A stretch of DNA of 64,000 nt from Ignavibacteria bacterium (lineage in GTDB: Bacteria; Bacteroidota; Ignavibacteria; Tepidaquicellales; Tepidaquicellaceae), in the NCBI GenBank assembly GCA_016710985.1, contig JADJTX010000024.1, positions 1 to 64,000 on the forward strand, read 5' to 3'. Shown one piece after another: positions 18,227 through 26,924 of this stretch. The notes under the pieces are model-generated. The model was not told the origin of the DNA. It worked only from the letters and a program-made list of their open reading frames with translations, and did no database searches. The position numbers were made by a program, and so were the translations under genes. The first letter of the stretch is position 1, and the number at the start of each line of letters is the position of its first letter.

Positions 18227-19333
18227 ATGAAAAAGATAATTATGTTTTTAGCGGTAATACTTTTGACGTGTACATCTTATGAAGCATTCGCTCAGACATA
18301 CAATGCTGCGTTTTATGAATTGTTTTTCGGAAGACAGCCAAGCGCAAGAGCTGAAGCCATGGGCAGAAGTTTAGCAACAATCACAGGAGATCCGGTTTCT
18401 TATTATTATAACCCGGCAGGAATGGCTTCTTTAAAGGGTCTCAATCTGAACGCAGGTTTTGCCGGACCGTATTATTTACTTGATGACGCCTATTATGATT
18501 ATTTCGGAGGCTCGTACAATATTAAAAAATACGGGACCGTCGGATTAAGCAGTGATTATTTTAACTGGGGAATTGATGTCAATCCGGTTAGTGAGTTTGG
18601 AGACCCAACAGGAGAATCGTACGAACCGCATGTAACAAATTACCGGATGACATTAGCTTCAGAGGTCATTAAAGATTTTTTTGTTGGAGTAAATCTTAAT
18701 CTATTAAGTCCGGATCAGATCACCGATTCATATACTGTAGGGAATGAGAAAGGTGAGGATAAAGATGTATTCTATTTTGATTTGGGAGTAATAAAGTCAT
18801 TTAACATTCAATCGGGCAAACTAAATCATAAAATAAATATGGGCTCGAGTCTTATAAATGTGAATTCAGCTAAATATTCGGGAGTTGATGAAGCTCAGGC
18901 GGACCGGCTTCCTGTCATTTTCAGATTAGGCGCTTCATATGATCTTTTGATAGATGATAAGAGCATCTCTTCAAAACTAAAGTCTTACAACATACTTGCA
19001 AACTTAGAGTACGAGGACTTATTCAATTCTAAATATTACGGAGGCGTTCATACAGGACTTGAGTTTACTTTCCTTGAAATACTGTCACTTCGCGGAGGAT
19101 ATTACTCTCAGAAATTAAATGACTACGGTTACAGCGAAAATTATAAAGATAATCTCAGCGAGTTCACATACGGATTCGGTCTGAATGTTCCTGTAATGCA
19201 GCTGTCGGATTCTAAGGTACCTTTGCAGATTAAATTAGATTTCGTAAGCTTAAAACAGCCTACATACATTACCACTACTGATGACTGGGAGAACTTCCAT
19301 GTTTACACTGTAATAATCAACTGGATATTTTAA
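18227..19333 (+). CDS. PorV/PorQ-like outer-membrane beta-barrel protein
   Basis: 368 aa with a signal peptide (MKKIIMFLAVILLTCTSYEAFA). The early mature motif 'SARAEAMGRSLATITGDP ... YYYNPAGMASLKG' is the hallmark of the PorV/PorQ/UPF0164 group of FadL-like barrels. The remaining sequence is alternating beta strands ending in an aromatic residue (VIINWIF), as outer-membrane barrels do. PorV shuttles T9SS cargo to the attachment complex, which would fit the many sorting-domain proteins here. The match is to the broad family, so a plain porin role remains possible. AAGGAT precedes the ATG; the frame is intact. First gene of a likely operon with the following barrel and lipoprotein genes. Confidence 0.72.
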   Translation: MKKIIMFLAVILLTCTSYEAFAQTYNAAFYELFFGRQPSARAEAMGRSLATITGDPVSYYYNPAGMASLKGLNLNAGFAGPYYLLDDAYYDYFGGSYNIKKYGTVGLSSDYFNWGIDVNPVSEFGDPTGESYEPHVTNYRMTLASEVIKDFFVGVNLNLLSPDQITDSYTVGNEKGEDKDVFYFDLGVIKSFNIQSGKLNHKINMGSSLINVNSAKYSGVDEAQADRLPVIFRLGASYDLLIDDKSISSKLKSYNILANLEYEDLFNSKYYGGVHTGLEFTFLEILSLRGGYYSQKLNDYGYSENYKDNLSEFTYGFGLNVPVMQLSDSKVPLQIKLDFVSLKQPTYITTTDDWENFHVYTVIINWIF

Positions 19334-19390
19334 ATAAGTTTGACTGATAAAATAAATAAATCATTCTCATGAAATTAAATCTGACAAATC

Positions 19391-20086
19391 ATGAAAAATA
19401 CTTTTCGAATACAGGTAGTGCTTTTATTTCTTATCACTGCATCCGCATTTACTCAGCAGGAAAAAATGAACTTCGGAATATTCTCAGGTGTAAGCCTTAG
19501 TACAAATTCCTACACATACGAAACCGGAAGCAATTACCTGGATACATCATATTCCAACGATGCCAAAACCGGTTTCAATCTTGGAATGTTCGCAGCGTAT
19601 GATTTTGAAAGAAATTTCAGTGTAAAGCTTCAGGGTCAGTATACTAACAAAGGAGGCATAACAAATATCAATACTTATACCTCTACAGATCTTACTTACA
19701 TTGAAAGGTCTTACAGAAATACCATTAACTATATTCAGTTTTCGCTGCTTCCTCAGCTGAATCTTCCGTTCAGCAAAAATTCAAATGAAAGCAAAGCATA
19801 CTTTAATGCAGGCGGATATCTTTCAGTAAAGCTAAGCGCATCTGAAAAAATCGAAAATCAGACAGTGTATCAGTATCTTGATACGGAAAGAGATATTTCA
19901 AACAGTCTTACCGGAACAGATGCGGGGCTGATTTTTGCAGGAGGTATTGTATATAAAGGTTTCCTGATAGACATACGGTATGATCTTGGTCTCACTAACA
20001 TCGTTGATGATCCTGATTTCAATGATGCGCTTGACATCAGCAACAATAGCATAAATTTTTCAATTGGCTGGACAGGAGGATTTTAA
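19391..20086 (+). CDS. Outer-membrane beta-barrel protein (PorT/OMP_b-brl type)
   Basis: 231 aa. Signal peptide to about residue 21 (...ITASAFTQ), then about eight amphipathic strands starting 'MNFGIFSGVSLSTNSYTYE' and 'GFNLGMFAAYDFERNFSVKLQGQYTNKG', ending 'NNSINFSIGWTGGF' with a terminal Phe. Typical of small outer-membrane barrels. The stop is one base before the next ATG, and the AGGAGG of that gene lies in its last codons, so the two are translationally coupled. Exact role unknown. Confidence 0.72.
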   Translation: MKNTFRIQVVLLFLITASAFTQQEKMNFGIFSGVSLSTNSYTYETGSNYLDTSYSNDAKTGFNLGMFAAYDFERNFSVKLQGQYTNKGGITNINTYTSTDLTYIERSYRNTINYIQFSLLPQLNLPFSKNSNESKAYFNAGGYLSVKLSASEKIENQTVYQYLDTERDISNSLTGTDAGLIFAGGIVYKGFLIDIRYDLGLTNIVDDPDFNDALDISNNSINFSIGWTGGF

Positions 20087-20087
20087 A

Positions 20088-20507
20088 ATGAAACTGATCA
20101 AAAAAATATTATTAATTACGGCACTTGCTTATATCTTTGCTGCGCTGAATACAGGTTGTGAAACGCCGATCGGCCAGATTGTACCATACAGCGGCAACTG
20201 GAAATTTACTTTCAGCTACGATAACGGGTCAGTATTTGCAAGCTCTAATATATTAATTCAGGATACAGGAGCTTTTTGCGGAAAGATCACAGTAATGGAA
20301 ACAGGAAATATATTCTATATTAAAGGTGATGTTTCCGGTTACGGAGAGATCACCGGTGGCTTTGCAGATTCGTGTTCAGCTCCTGTTACAGGAAAAATCA
20401 TTGGTTCGTTTACTGAGCTGATGGGAGCCGGTTATGCATCAGGCACTTTCACCGACACACTGCAAAATCCTGGTTATAAAGGAACATGGCAGGCGAGAAG
20501 GAACTGA
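20088..20507 (+). CDS. Small lipoprotein
   Basis: 139 aa from ATG 20088 behind AGGAGG (20074-20079). Leader MKLIKKILLITALAYIFAAL ends LNTGC, a lipobox. The mature part is a single beta-rich domain (YSGNWKFTFSYDNGS ... GYKGTWQARRN) with W-x-F/W ends like a closed barrel, and two internal Cys (FCGKI, DSCSAP) that could pair. Coupled to the upstream barrel gene. No known family recognised. Confidence 0.7.
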   Translation: MKLIKKILLITALAYIFAALNTGCETPIGQIVPYSGNWKFTFSYDNGSVFASSNILIQDTGAFCGKITVMETGNIFYIKGDVSGYGEITGGFADSCSAPVTGKIIGSFTELMGAGYASGTFTDTLQNPGYKGTWQARRN

Positions 20508-20556
20508 TAAGTTTTGATTATTATTTGTTTGGATCTCAAATCTAAATTGTATCGTG

Positions 20557-21243
20557 ATGATAAGCAAATGGTTTTATATTATGATTGTATTCTTTGTTCT
20601 TCAGAATAATTTAATTCTTTCCCAATCTACCATCATTCCAAACTTAAGGGATATACATCAATTTGAATTTAATTCAGTTTCCCCGGATCAAAAAGAAACT
20701 GAAAGAAATCCTTTCCCGGTTTTACCGAAAACAGAGGATTGGACTGAAGAAGCGGATGCATGGCTGATGTTTATATTTTTGTATGCAATTAATCCGATTC
20801 TGTCCGCGGAAATTAATGGTAAATTAAAATGGGGATGGACAAAGGAAGTTTCTCTCGGATTCGGAAAATTAGGACAGCTCCGGACATCTGTTGAATATTC
20901 ATGGGTAGACTTTGAAAAGAATCAAAACATATTCCGGGCGGCATTGAAGTATGACATACTATTGAAGAGTAAAATAAATTATGCAAAATCTCCTGTAGAA
21001 TCTTCAGTGATTACAATAGGCGGCGGATATTTTACGGACTTTGACAGATACGGGTACTTTCCGGAATTGTCTTACGGATATTCTTTCAGAGATGACAAAA
21101 ACTTATTGTATCCAAGCTTAAAGTTAAGGTATGCATTCATGAATGAAGGTCCGGACATAATGGATTTTTCATTCGGATTAGTAGTCGGATTTGCAAATCC
21201 TTTTATACATTATGATAAGCCGAAGAAGAAAAAGGATAAATGA
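20557..21243 (+). CDS. Predicted outer-membrane protein of unknown function
   Basis: 228 aa from ATG 20557; a GTG three bases earlier is the alternative. Signal peptide MISKWFYIMIVFFVLQ...LSQS. The C-terminal two thirds alternate in beta-strand fashion (EVSLGFGKLGQLRTSVEYSW, SVITIGGGYFTDF, DIMDFSFGLVVGFANPF) and end in a lysine-rich tail. Probably an outer-membrane barrel, last in the group of envelope genes that starts at 15955. Function unknown. Confidence 0.65.
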   Translation: MISKWFYIMIVFFVLQNNLILSQSTIIPNLRDIHQFEFNSVSPDQKETERNPFPVLPKTEDWTEEADAWLMFIFLYAINPILSAEINGKLKWGWTKEVSLGFGKLGQLRTSVEYSWVDFEKNQNIFRAALKYDILLKSKINYAKSPVESSVITIGGGYFTDFDRYGYFPELSYGYSFRDDKNLLYPSLKLRYAFMNEGPDIMDFSFGLVVGFANPFIHYDKPKKKKDK

Positions 21244-21465
21244 TGAGAAAGCTGAACCGCTGCAGTCCCGCGATCATATTCTGAGATTAAATAAAATTCT
21301 TTCTTCAGGTGGTTAGGACCAGCCCAACCGAACTTTTCCTTTCCCTATTTTATGTCGATTGAAATTTTTATGTTAGTAAAAATAATTTTATCTGACCGGA
21401 GAATACTTTGGATGTTCAATGAAGTACTTTCTGACCATAAAACTTACATTTAGAATATTCATATA
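21244..21465. other. Gene-free spacer
   Basis: No ORF, RNA or repeat is visible between the envelope block and the broken carbonic anhydrase gene. Confidence 0.4.
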
Positions 21466-22088
21466 TTGAGAACTCATACGAAGGAAACACAGGGCATTCT
21501 TTCTCCCGAACATGCTCTTGAAATACTAAAGGAGGGGAACAAGAGATTCATTAACAACATCAAGGCGCACCGCAACCTGCTGCAGCAGGTTAATGAGACA
21601 TCTTCAGGACAATTTCCTTTTGCGGCAATACTCAGCTGCATTGATTCGAGAACTTCAGCCGAGCTGATATTCGATCAGGGATTAGGTGATATTTTCAGCA
21701 TTCGTATTGCGGGCAATATACTAAACGAAGATATATTAGGCAGCATGGGTTTGCCTGCAAGATTGCGGGATCAAAGCTTATTGTTGTACTCGGTCATACA
21801 AAATGCGGAGCCATAGAAGGAGCCTGCAATAATATTGTTCTCGGAAATGTAACCGCTTTACTAAACAAAATCAAACCTGCCATTGAAAAGAAACAGAAAC
21901 ACTTTACCGACAGAACCGCTAACAATGAAAGCTTCCTTCATAATGTTACTGTGAACAATGTTTCCATAACAGTTCAAAAATAAAAAGAGCAAAGTAAAAT
22001 TCTCAATGAAATGGAGCAGGCAAATGAGATCAAGATCATAGGCGGATTATACGACGTGGAAACAGGGCAGGTGATCTTTTATGAATGA
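21466..22088 (+). pseudogene. Beta-carbonic anhydrase, frame-disrupted
   Basis: The first frame (TTG start at 21466) gives 'AILSCIDSRTSAE', with the zinc ligand C58 and the D/R pair of beta-class carbonic anhydrases, then 'NILNEDILGSM'. After a frameshift near 21748 the frame continues 'KLIVVLGHTKCGAIEGAC', with the His and Cys zinc ligands. A TAA at about 21981 then interrupts, and the same frame resumes as 'KEQSKILNEMEQANEIKIIGG ... TGQVIFYE' to the TGA at 22086. All catalytic residues remain but three or so lesions break the roughly 205-codon gene. It would hydrate CO2 to bicarbonate in the cytoplasm. Either a recent pseudogene or a region of indel errors. Confidence 0.75.
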
Positions 22089-22149
22089 TCTTTCCAACCT
22101 TCAGCCTACTGCAGCCCGCACTATTCATAACTTTAAAATGCAACAAAAC

Positions 22150-22305
22150 CACATTAGTCCAAAACGTTTATTTTAAAATTCTTTTTTACCACCAAGACAC
22201 AAAGACACAAAGAAAAACTTTATTGTTAAATGTATTCCTTTGTGTCTTGGTGTCTTAGTGGTTATAAAATGAGACATACTCAATCATAAAGGGCAGAAAT
22301 TTTTT
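22150..22305 (+). repeat. Dispersed hairpin repeat, copy A
   Basis: A 25-bp imperfect inverted repeat (two mismatches) lies at 22188-22212 and 22238-22262: ACCACCAAGACACAAAGACA... against its complement CTTTGTGTCTTGGTGTC... The flanks TCCAAAACGTTTATTTTAAAA on the left and GAGACATACTCAATCATAAAG on the right are shared with copy B at 47741-47890 in inverse orientation. Probably a short non-coding mobile or REP-like element. Confidence 0.75.
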
Positions 22306-22508
22306 GATCAGACAATCCTGCAAAGATTTTTGCATTTCATTCAAATCCCACCGTAAAAAAATATTTAAATCCTATGACATAAGTCACAGACAAAGCATAT
22401 TAATATTTGTAAATTTGTAATGAAAGCATTAGGAATTTTGCTCGAACCACTGTTCAGATATAAAGTGCAGAGGATTTAAAATTTGAAAATTTAAAAAAAA
22501 CAAATAAA
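22306..22508. other. Gene-free spacer upstream of the OsmC-like gene
   Basis: AT-rich, with no ORF. It contains a palindromic TGACATAAGTCA word near 22375 that could be an operator, but there is no supporting second copy. Confidence 0.35.
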
Positions 22509-22995
22509 ATGGAATCACACTATTACAATGTAAAAGTAAACAGGGATAAAGACCTCAAAGGCGTAATGTGTTCACCGGAATTGGCAAACTCAAATGGTGA
22601 ATCAAACGGCTGCATAAAGTAGCCACTCCGCCGGAGTTTCCCTAAAGGGATACCGTTTATATGGTCTCCTGAACATTTATTCACCGCGCTGTAAGCAGTT
22701 GTCTTATGACAACATTCCTTGCAATTGCAGATAACTCGAAGCTGGAGTTCACCAGCTTTAGCTGTAAATCAAAGGAAAGCTTGATCAGGAGCATGGGAAA
22801 TTCATGATGACTGAAATAATCCTTGAGCCGACTGTCGTTATCGTTCATGAAAAAGACAGGGAAAGAGCTTTAAGGGTTTTACTGAAATCGGAAACGGGCT
22901 GTTTAATTACAAATTCCATAAAATCAAAAATTACCATGATACCTGTAGTTGAGGTAGCGGAAGTAAATTCACTTGTCGATATGGATCAGCCATAA
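22509..22995 (+). pseudogene. OsmC/Ohr-family peroxide-defence protein, frame-disrupted
   Basis: N-terminus 'SHYYNVKVNRDKDLKGVMCSPEL' (22509 onward). After frame changes near 22610-22700 come 'VATPPEFP', 'AVSSCLMTTFLAIADNS' and 'SFSCKSKGKLDQEHGKFM', and then a long frame from 22804 with 'SETGCLITNSI'. The two reactive cysteines of the OsmC family (AVSSC and ETGC) are both present. Intact homologues reduce organic hydroperoxides. Several indels break the roughly 160-codon gene. It lies directly downstream of the broken carbonic anhydrase. Confidence 0.7.
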
Positions 22996-23106
22996 AAGAC
23001 TGATTAATATCATCCCGGGAATTGATAACAGTCATTTGAATAAATATTATCGTCTGAATCCTGCATTGAACTGACAGAGGCATACAGCAGATAATTCGGT
23101 CCTGAA

Positions 23107-23442
23107 ATGAAAAGTACAACAAAACTGACAATCGTCAAATTAATACATACAGTAATATGGCTTATGTTTAATGTTGTGATATTCTATATGCTTTATGCCG
23201 TCATTGCAAATAAGATCGATATACTAGTCTGGGCCGGGATTGGTATAATTATTTTAGAAGGCGTTGTCCTTACTATCTTTAGTAAAATGTGTCCTCTTAC
23301 TTTAATTGCCCGCAGATATTCTGATTCAGATAAAGCAAACTTTGACATCTTTCTACCAAACTGGCTGGCTAAATATAACAAACTTATTTATACAACTATT
23401 TTCATCATAACCCTCTGCATACTGATTTACAGAATTGCTTAG
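23107..23442 (+). CDS. Small membrane protein of unknown function
   Basis: 111 aa with three hydrophobic helices (about residues 10-32, 40-58 and 90-109) and a conserved-looking soluble loop 'FSKMCPLTLIARRYSDSDK'. One intact frame in a region of broken genes. No enzyme motif. A heptamer array starts just after its TAG stop. Confidence 0.6.
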   Translation: MKSTTKLTIVKLIHTVIWLMFNVVIFYMLYAVIANKIDILVWAGIGIIILEGVVLTIFSKMCPLTLIARRYSDSDKANFDIFLPNWLAKYNKLIYTTIFIITLCILIYRIA

Positions 23443-23448
23443 TATCAA

Positions 23449-23543
23449 ACGTCAGACGTCAAATGTCAAACGTCAACATGTGATATGATGTTTTTCAATC
23501 TCAATTCTCAATTCGTAATTCTCAATTCCTAATTATTAATTAC
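23449..23543. repeat. Two adjoining 7-bp arrays (CAAACGT, then CAATTCT/TAATTAC)
   Basis: First array 23449-23484 (caaacgt, cagacgt, caaatgt, caaacgt) begins four bases after a stop codon. The second, about 23501-23543 (caattct, caattcg, taattct, caattcc, taattat, taattac), precedes the first oligopeptidase copy. Both have period 7 with different words. Confidence 0.8.
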
Positions 23544-23569
23544 CATTCATACAGACTATAAAAGTAACA

Positions 23570-23577
23570 TATACTTT
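23570..23577 (+). promoter_or_regulatory. Possible -7 element TACTTTTG
   Basis: Matches TAnnTTTG, 45 bases before the ATG of the oligopeptidase copy. No TGACAAT at the N18 position, so it is not of the shared envelope type. Confidence 0.35.
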
Positions 23578-23622
23578 TGTATTTTACGAAAAATTAAAAT
23601 AAAAATTAAACAGGAAACATAA

Positions 23623-25083
23623 ATGAAGTACTCCGAAATGAAATACACCAGACCTGATATAAATGAGGTCGTAAAACATCTGAAAGAATTTACAGCAGAG
23701 TTCAAAGCTGCGGAAAGTTTTGAAAAGCAGGATGAAGTCATAAAGAAAATTACTGAATTCAGAACCGAATTTGAATCGATGGGAGCGATTGCCAGCATAA
23801 ACTATTCAAATGATACCACAAATAAAGCTTATGAAGAAGAGGAAAATTATTTTGATGATAACTTCCCTGTATATATGGAATATCTGAATGAATTCTATAA
23901 ACTGCTTGTCGGATCGAAATACAAAGATGAATTAATTAAAAAATACGGCAAACAATTTTTTGAAATTGCTGAATTTAAGATAAGCGTAATAAATCCTGAG
24001 GTTATAGAAGAATTAAAAAAAGAAAATCATCTCGGAAGCAAGTACACAAAATTAATTGCTTCGGCATCAATTAATTTTGACGGCAAGGAAAGAAACCTGC
24101 AGGAGCTTGATCCTTTCATGAAATCGAAGGACAGAGACGAAAGGAAAAAAGCATCGGAAGCATACTGGAATTTCTTTTCAGAAAATTCAAAAGAGTTTGA
24201 TTCTATTTATGATGAAGTCGTAAAACTCAGAGATGTAATTGCAAAGAAGCTCGGATACAAAAACTTCATCAAAGCAGGATATCAGAGAATGGAAAGATCA
24301 GCATGATGAACAATGAGCTTATGGATGTCTATATCAGAAAAGGAAAAGACACAGGCAGTTATTGCAGCTTCATTTCAAAATACAAGAGCCCTTATATATT
24401 TGCCAACATGAACGGAACTGAAGATAACATAACTGTACTGACACACGAAGCGGGTCACGCTTTCCAGGCATATTCAAGCAGACACTTTGATCTGAGCGAA
24501 TATCATTTCCCTTCAAGCGAAGCAGCTGAAATACATTCAATGAGTATGGAATTCCTGACTCATCCGTGGATGAATTTATTTTTTAAAGAGGACACGGATA
24601 AGTTTAAATATTCATCTTATAGATTCGATCTTATTCATTCCTTACGGTGTACTTGTTGATGATTTTCAGCACTGGATTTATGAAAATCAAATGCAACTCC
24701 TGATGAACGAAAAGCAAAATGGAGAGAGCTTGAAAAAGTATATTTGCCATACTATGATTATGACGGTAATGATTTTTTTGGAAAAAGGCGGAAGATGGCA
24801 GAGACAGATGCATATTTATGAGAGTCCGTTTTATTATATTGATTACTGTCTTGCGCAGATCTGTGCGTTTCAGTTTTGGAGTAAAGCCATTCATCACGGC
24901 AACGGGCAGTTTGAAAACGCTTTAAAAGATTATATTAAACTTTGTAAAGCAGGCGGAAGCATGTCTTTTCTTGAACTGGTAAAGTACGCAAACTTAGATT
25001 CACCGTTTGAAGAAAGCGTTATTAAAAAAATTACTGATGAAGTTGAGACGTATTTGGATAGTATTGATGACGGAGCTTTTTAA
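23623..25083 (+). pseudogene. pepF: M3-family oligoendopeptidase F, copy 1 (internal deletion and frameshifts)
   Basis: Intact N-terminal half (MKYSEMKYTRPDINEVVKHL ... GYKNFIKAGYQRMER), then an abrupt join at about 24302 to 'MMNNELMDVYIRKGKD'. Compared with copy 2, about 80 codons (GYDEKNVADF ... EFYDFM) are missing at that join. The zinc site HEAGH (THEAGHAFQAYSSR) with the downstream glutamate region 'EAAEIHSMSMEFL' follows. A frameshift near 24620 then breaks the frame; the C-terminus (FYYIDYCLAQICAFQFW ... YLDSIDDGAF) is readable to 25083. The family cleaves short peptides in the cytoplasm. The deletion cannot be explained by a homopolymer error, so this copy is probably a real pseudogene. 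Confidence 0.8.
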
Positions 25084-25141
25084 TTTCTAATTACTAATTA
25101 CTAATTACTAATTACTAATTACTAATTACAAATTACTAATA
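25081..25141. repeat. 7-bp tandem array (TAATTAC, about 8 units) beginning at a stop codon
   Basis: The TAA stop of oligopeptidase copy 1 is the first triplet of the array (taatttc, taattac repeated, ending caaattactaa). Confidence 0.9.
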
Positions 25142-25176
25142 CTTTACAAACTAAATTTTAACTTAAGAAGAACAAA

Positions 25177-26874
25177 ATGAAATACTCAGAAATGAAATAT
25201 GTAAGGACCGACATAGATGAGGTTGGTAAGCAATTAAAAAAGTTAAAAAGAATTTAGTGATGCGGGAAGTTTTGAGGAACAGGATAAGATTCTGAAAAAA
25301 TAACGGAATTCAGAAATGAATTTGAGTCTATGTACGTAATCTCAGGAATAAACTATGAAAACAATACTACCAACAAAAGTTATGAGGAAGAGTATGATTA
25401 CTTTGATGATTACTACCGGTATTCGAAGAGTATTTGCGTGAATTTTATAAACAGCTCACGGCATCGAAGTTCAAAAGCGAGCTTGAAAAAAATACGGTAA
25501 ACAATTATTTGTGATCGCTTCATTTAAGATAATTACAATAAATTCTGAAATAATTGAGGAGCTGAAAAAGAAAATAATCTCGGAAGTAAATACACCAAGC
25601 TTATTGCTTCGGCATTGATTGATTTTAACGGTAAGGAAAGAAATCTTCAGGAGCTGGGTCCGTTTATGGAATCAAAGACAGGAATGAAAGAAAGAAAGCT
25701 TCAGGCACTTACTGGTATTTCTTTTCAGAAAATTCAGAAAAATTCGATTCCATTTTGACGAGGTGGTAAAGGTCAGAGATGAAATTGCAAAAGAAACTCG
25801 GGTATAAAAATTTTATTAAAGTAGGTTATCAGAGAATGCAAAGATATGGTTACGATGAAAAAAATGTTGCTGATTTCAGGAGAACGTAAAAAGTATATAG
25901 TTCCTTTGACAGTCAAACTCAGGGAAAAGCAAAAGCAGCGTTTGGGTTTGGATGCGTTAAAATCATACGACAATAATGTTTTGTTTAAAAATGGAAATTC
26001 TACGCCTAAAAGGCTCTCCCGAGTGGATAATGAATAACGGAAAAAAAAATGTATTCGGAACTATCCAAAGAGACAAAAGAATTTTACGATTTCATGATGA
26101 AAAATGAACTGATGGATGTTTATACAAGGAAGGCAAAGCTGACGGCGGGTATTGCGACTTTATCCCAAAATATAAGAGTCCTTATATCTTTGCAAACATG
26201 AACGGGACCGAGGGTGACATAAATGTTTTGACACACGAAGCAGGTCATGCATTCCAGAAATATTCGAGCCGGCATTTTGATTTAAGCGAATATCATTCTG
26301 CGTCTAAGGAAGCATCTGAGATTCATTCTATGAGCATGGAATTTCTTACCTATCCGTGGATGAATTTATTTTTCAAAGAGGATACGGATAAGTTTAAATA
26401 TTCTCATCTTGTAAATTCGGTTTTATTCTTGCCTTACGGAGTTTTAGTTGATGATTTTCAGCACTGGATCTATGAGAATCCGAATGTATCTCCCATGGAA
26501 AGAAAAGCAAAATGGAGAGAGCTTGAAAAATGTATTTACCATATTATGATTATGACGGCAATGATTTTCTTGAAGCAGGAGGAAGGTGGCAGAAGCAGTC
26601 ACATATATATCAGGACCCTTTCTATTATATTGATTACTGTCTTGCGCAGATATGTGCATTTCAGTTCTGGAGTAAAGCATTTAATAACGGTAAAGGACAG
26701 TTTGAAAATGCTTTGAAGGATTATGTAAAACTTTGCAGTGTAGGAGGGAGTATGCCTTTCATTGAATTAGTGAAGTATGCGAATTTAGAATCGCCGTTTG
26801 AAGAAAGTGTGATTAAGAAAATAACTGATGAAGTTGAAGTGTATCTGGATGGGATAGATGATAGTGCTTTTTAA
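25177..26874 (+). pseudogene. pepF: M3-family oligoendopeptidase F, copy 2 (many frameshifts)
   Basis: Full-length homologue of copy 1 from MKYSEMKYVRTDIDEVGKQL to YLDGIDDSAF. It keeps the central region lost from copy 1, and the zinc motif HEAGH (THEAGHAFQKYSSRHFDLSE). Ten or more indels break the frame, roughly one per 60-150 bases in the first 1 kb, and most are one base too few in a homopolymer (for example AAAAAAA where eight A are needed near 25490, and GG to G near 25678). This pattern fits long-read indel errors that escaped polishing in a duplicated region, although decay is possible. The last unit flows into another TAATTAC array at its stop. Confidence 0.8.
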
Positions 26875-26924
26875 TTACTAATTACTAATTACTAATTACT
26901 AATTACTAATTACTAATTACTAAT
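26872..26924. repeat. 7-bp tandem array (TAATTAC), left of the IS element
   Basis: Starts with the TAA stop of oligopeptidase copy 2 and runs seven units up to the left inverted repeat of the IS. The same repeat resumes on the far side (28283-28309), so the element sits inside one array. Confidence 0.9.

Noticed and set aside
22375..22390. Palindrome TGACATAAGTCA as an operator
   Set aside because: A single copy without a second site or known regulator nearby; too weak to call.
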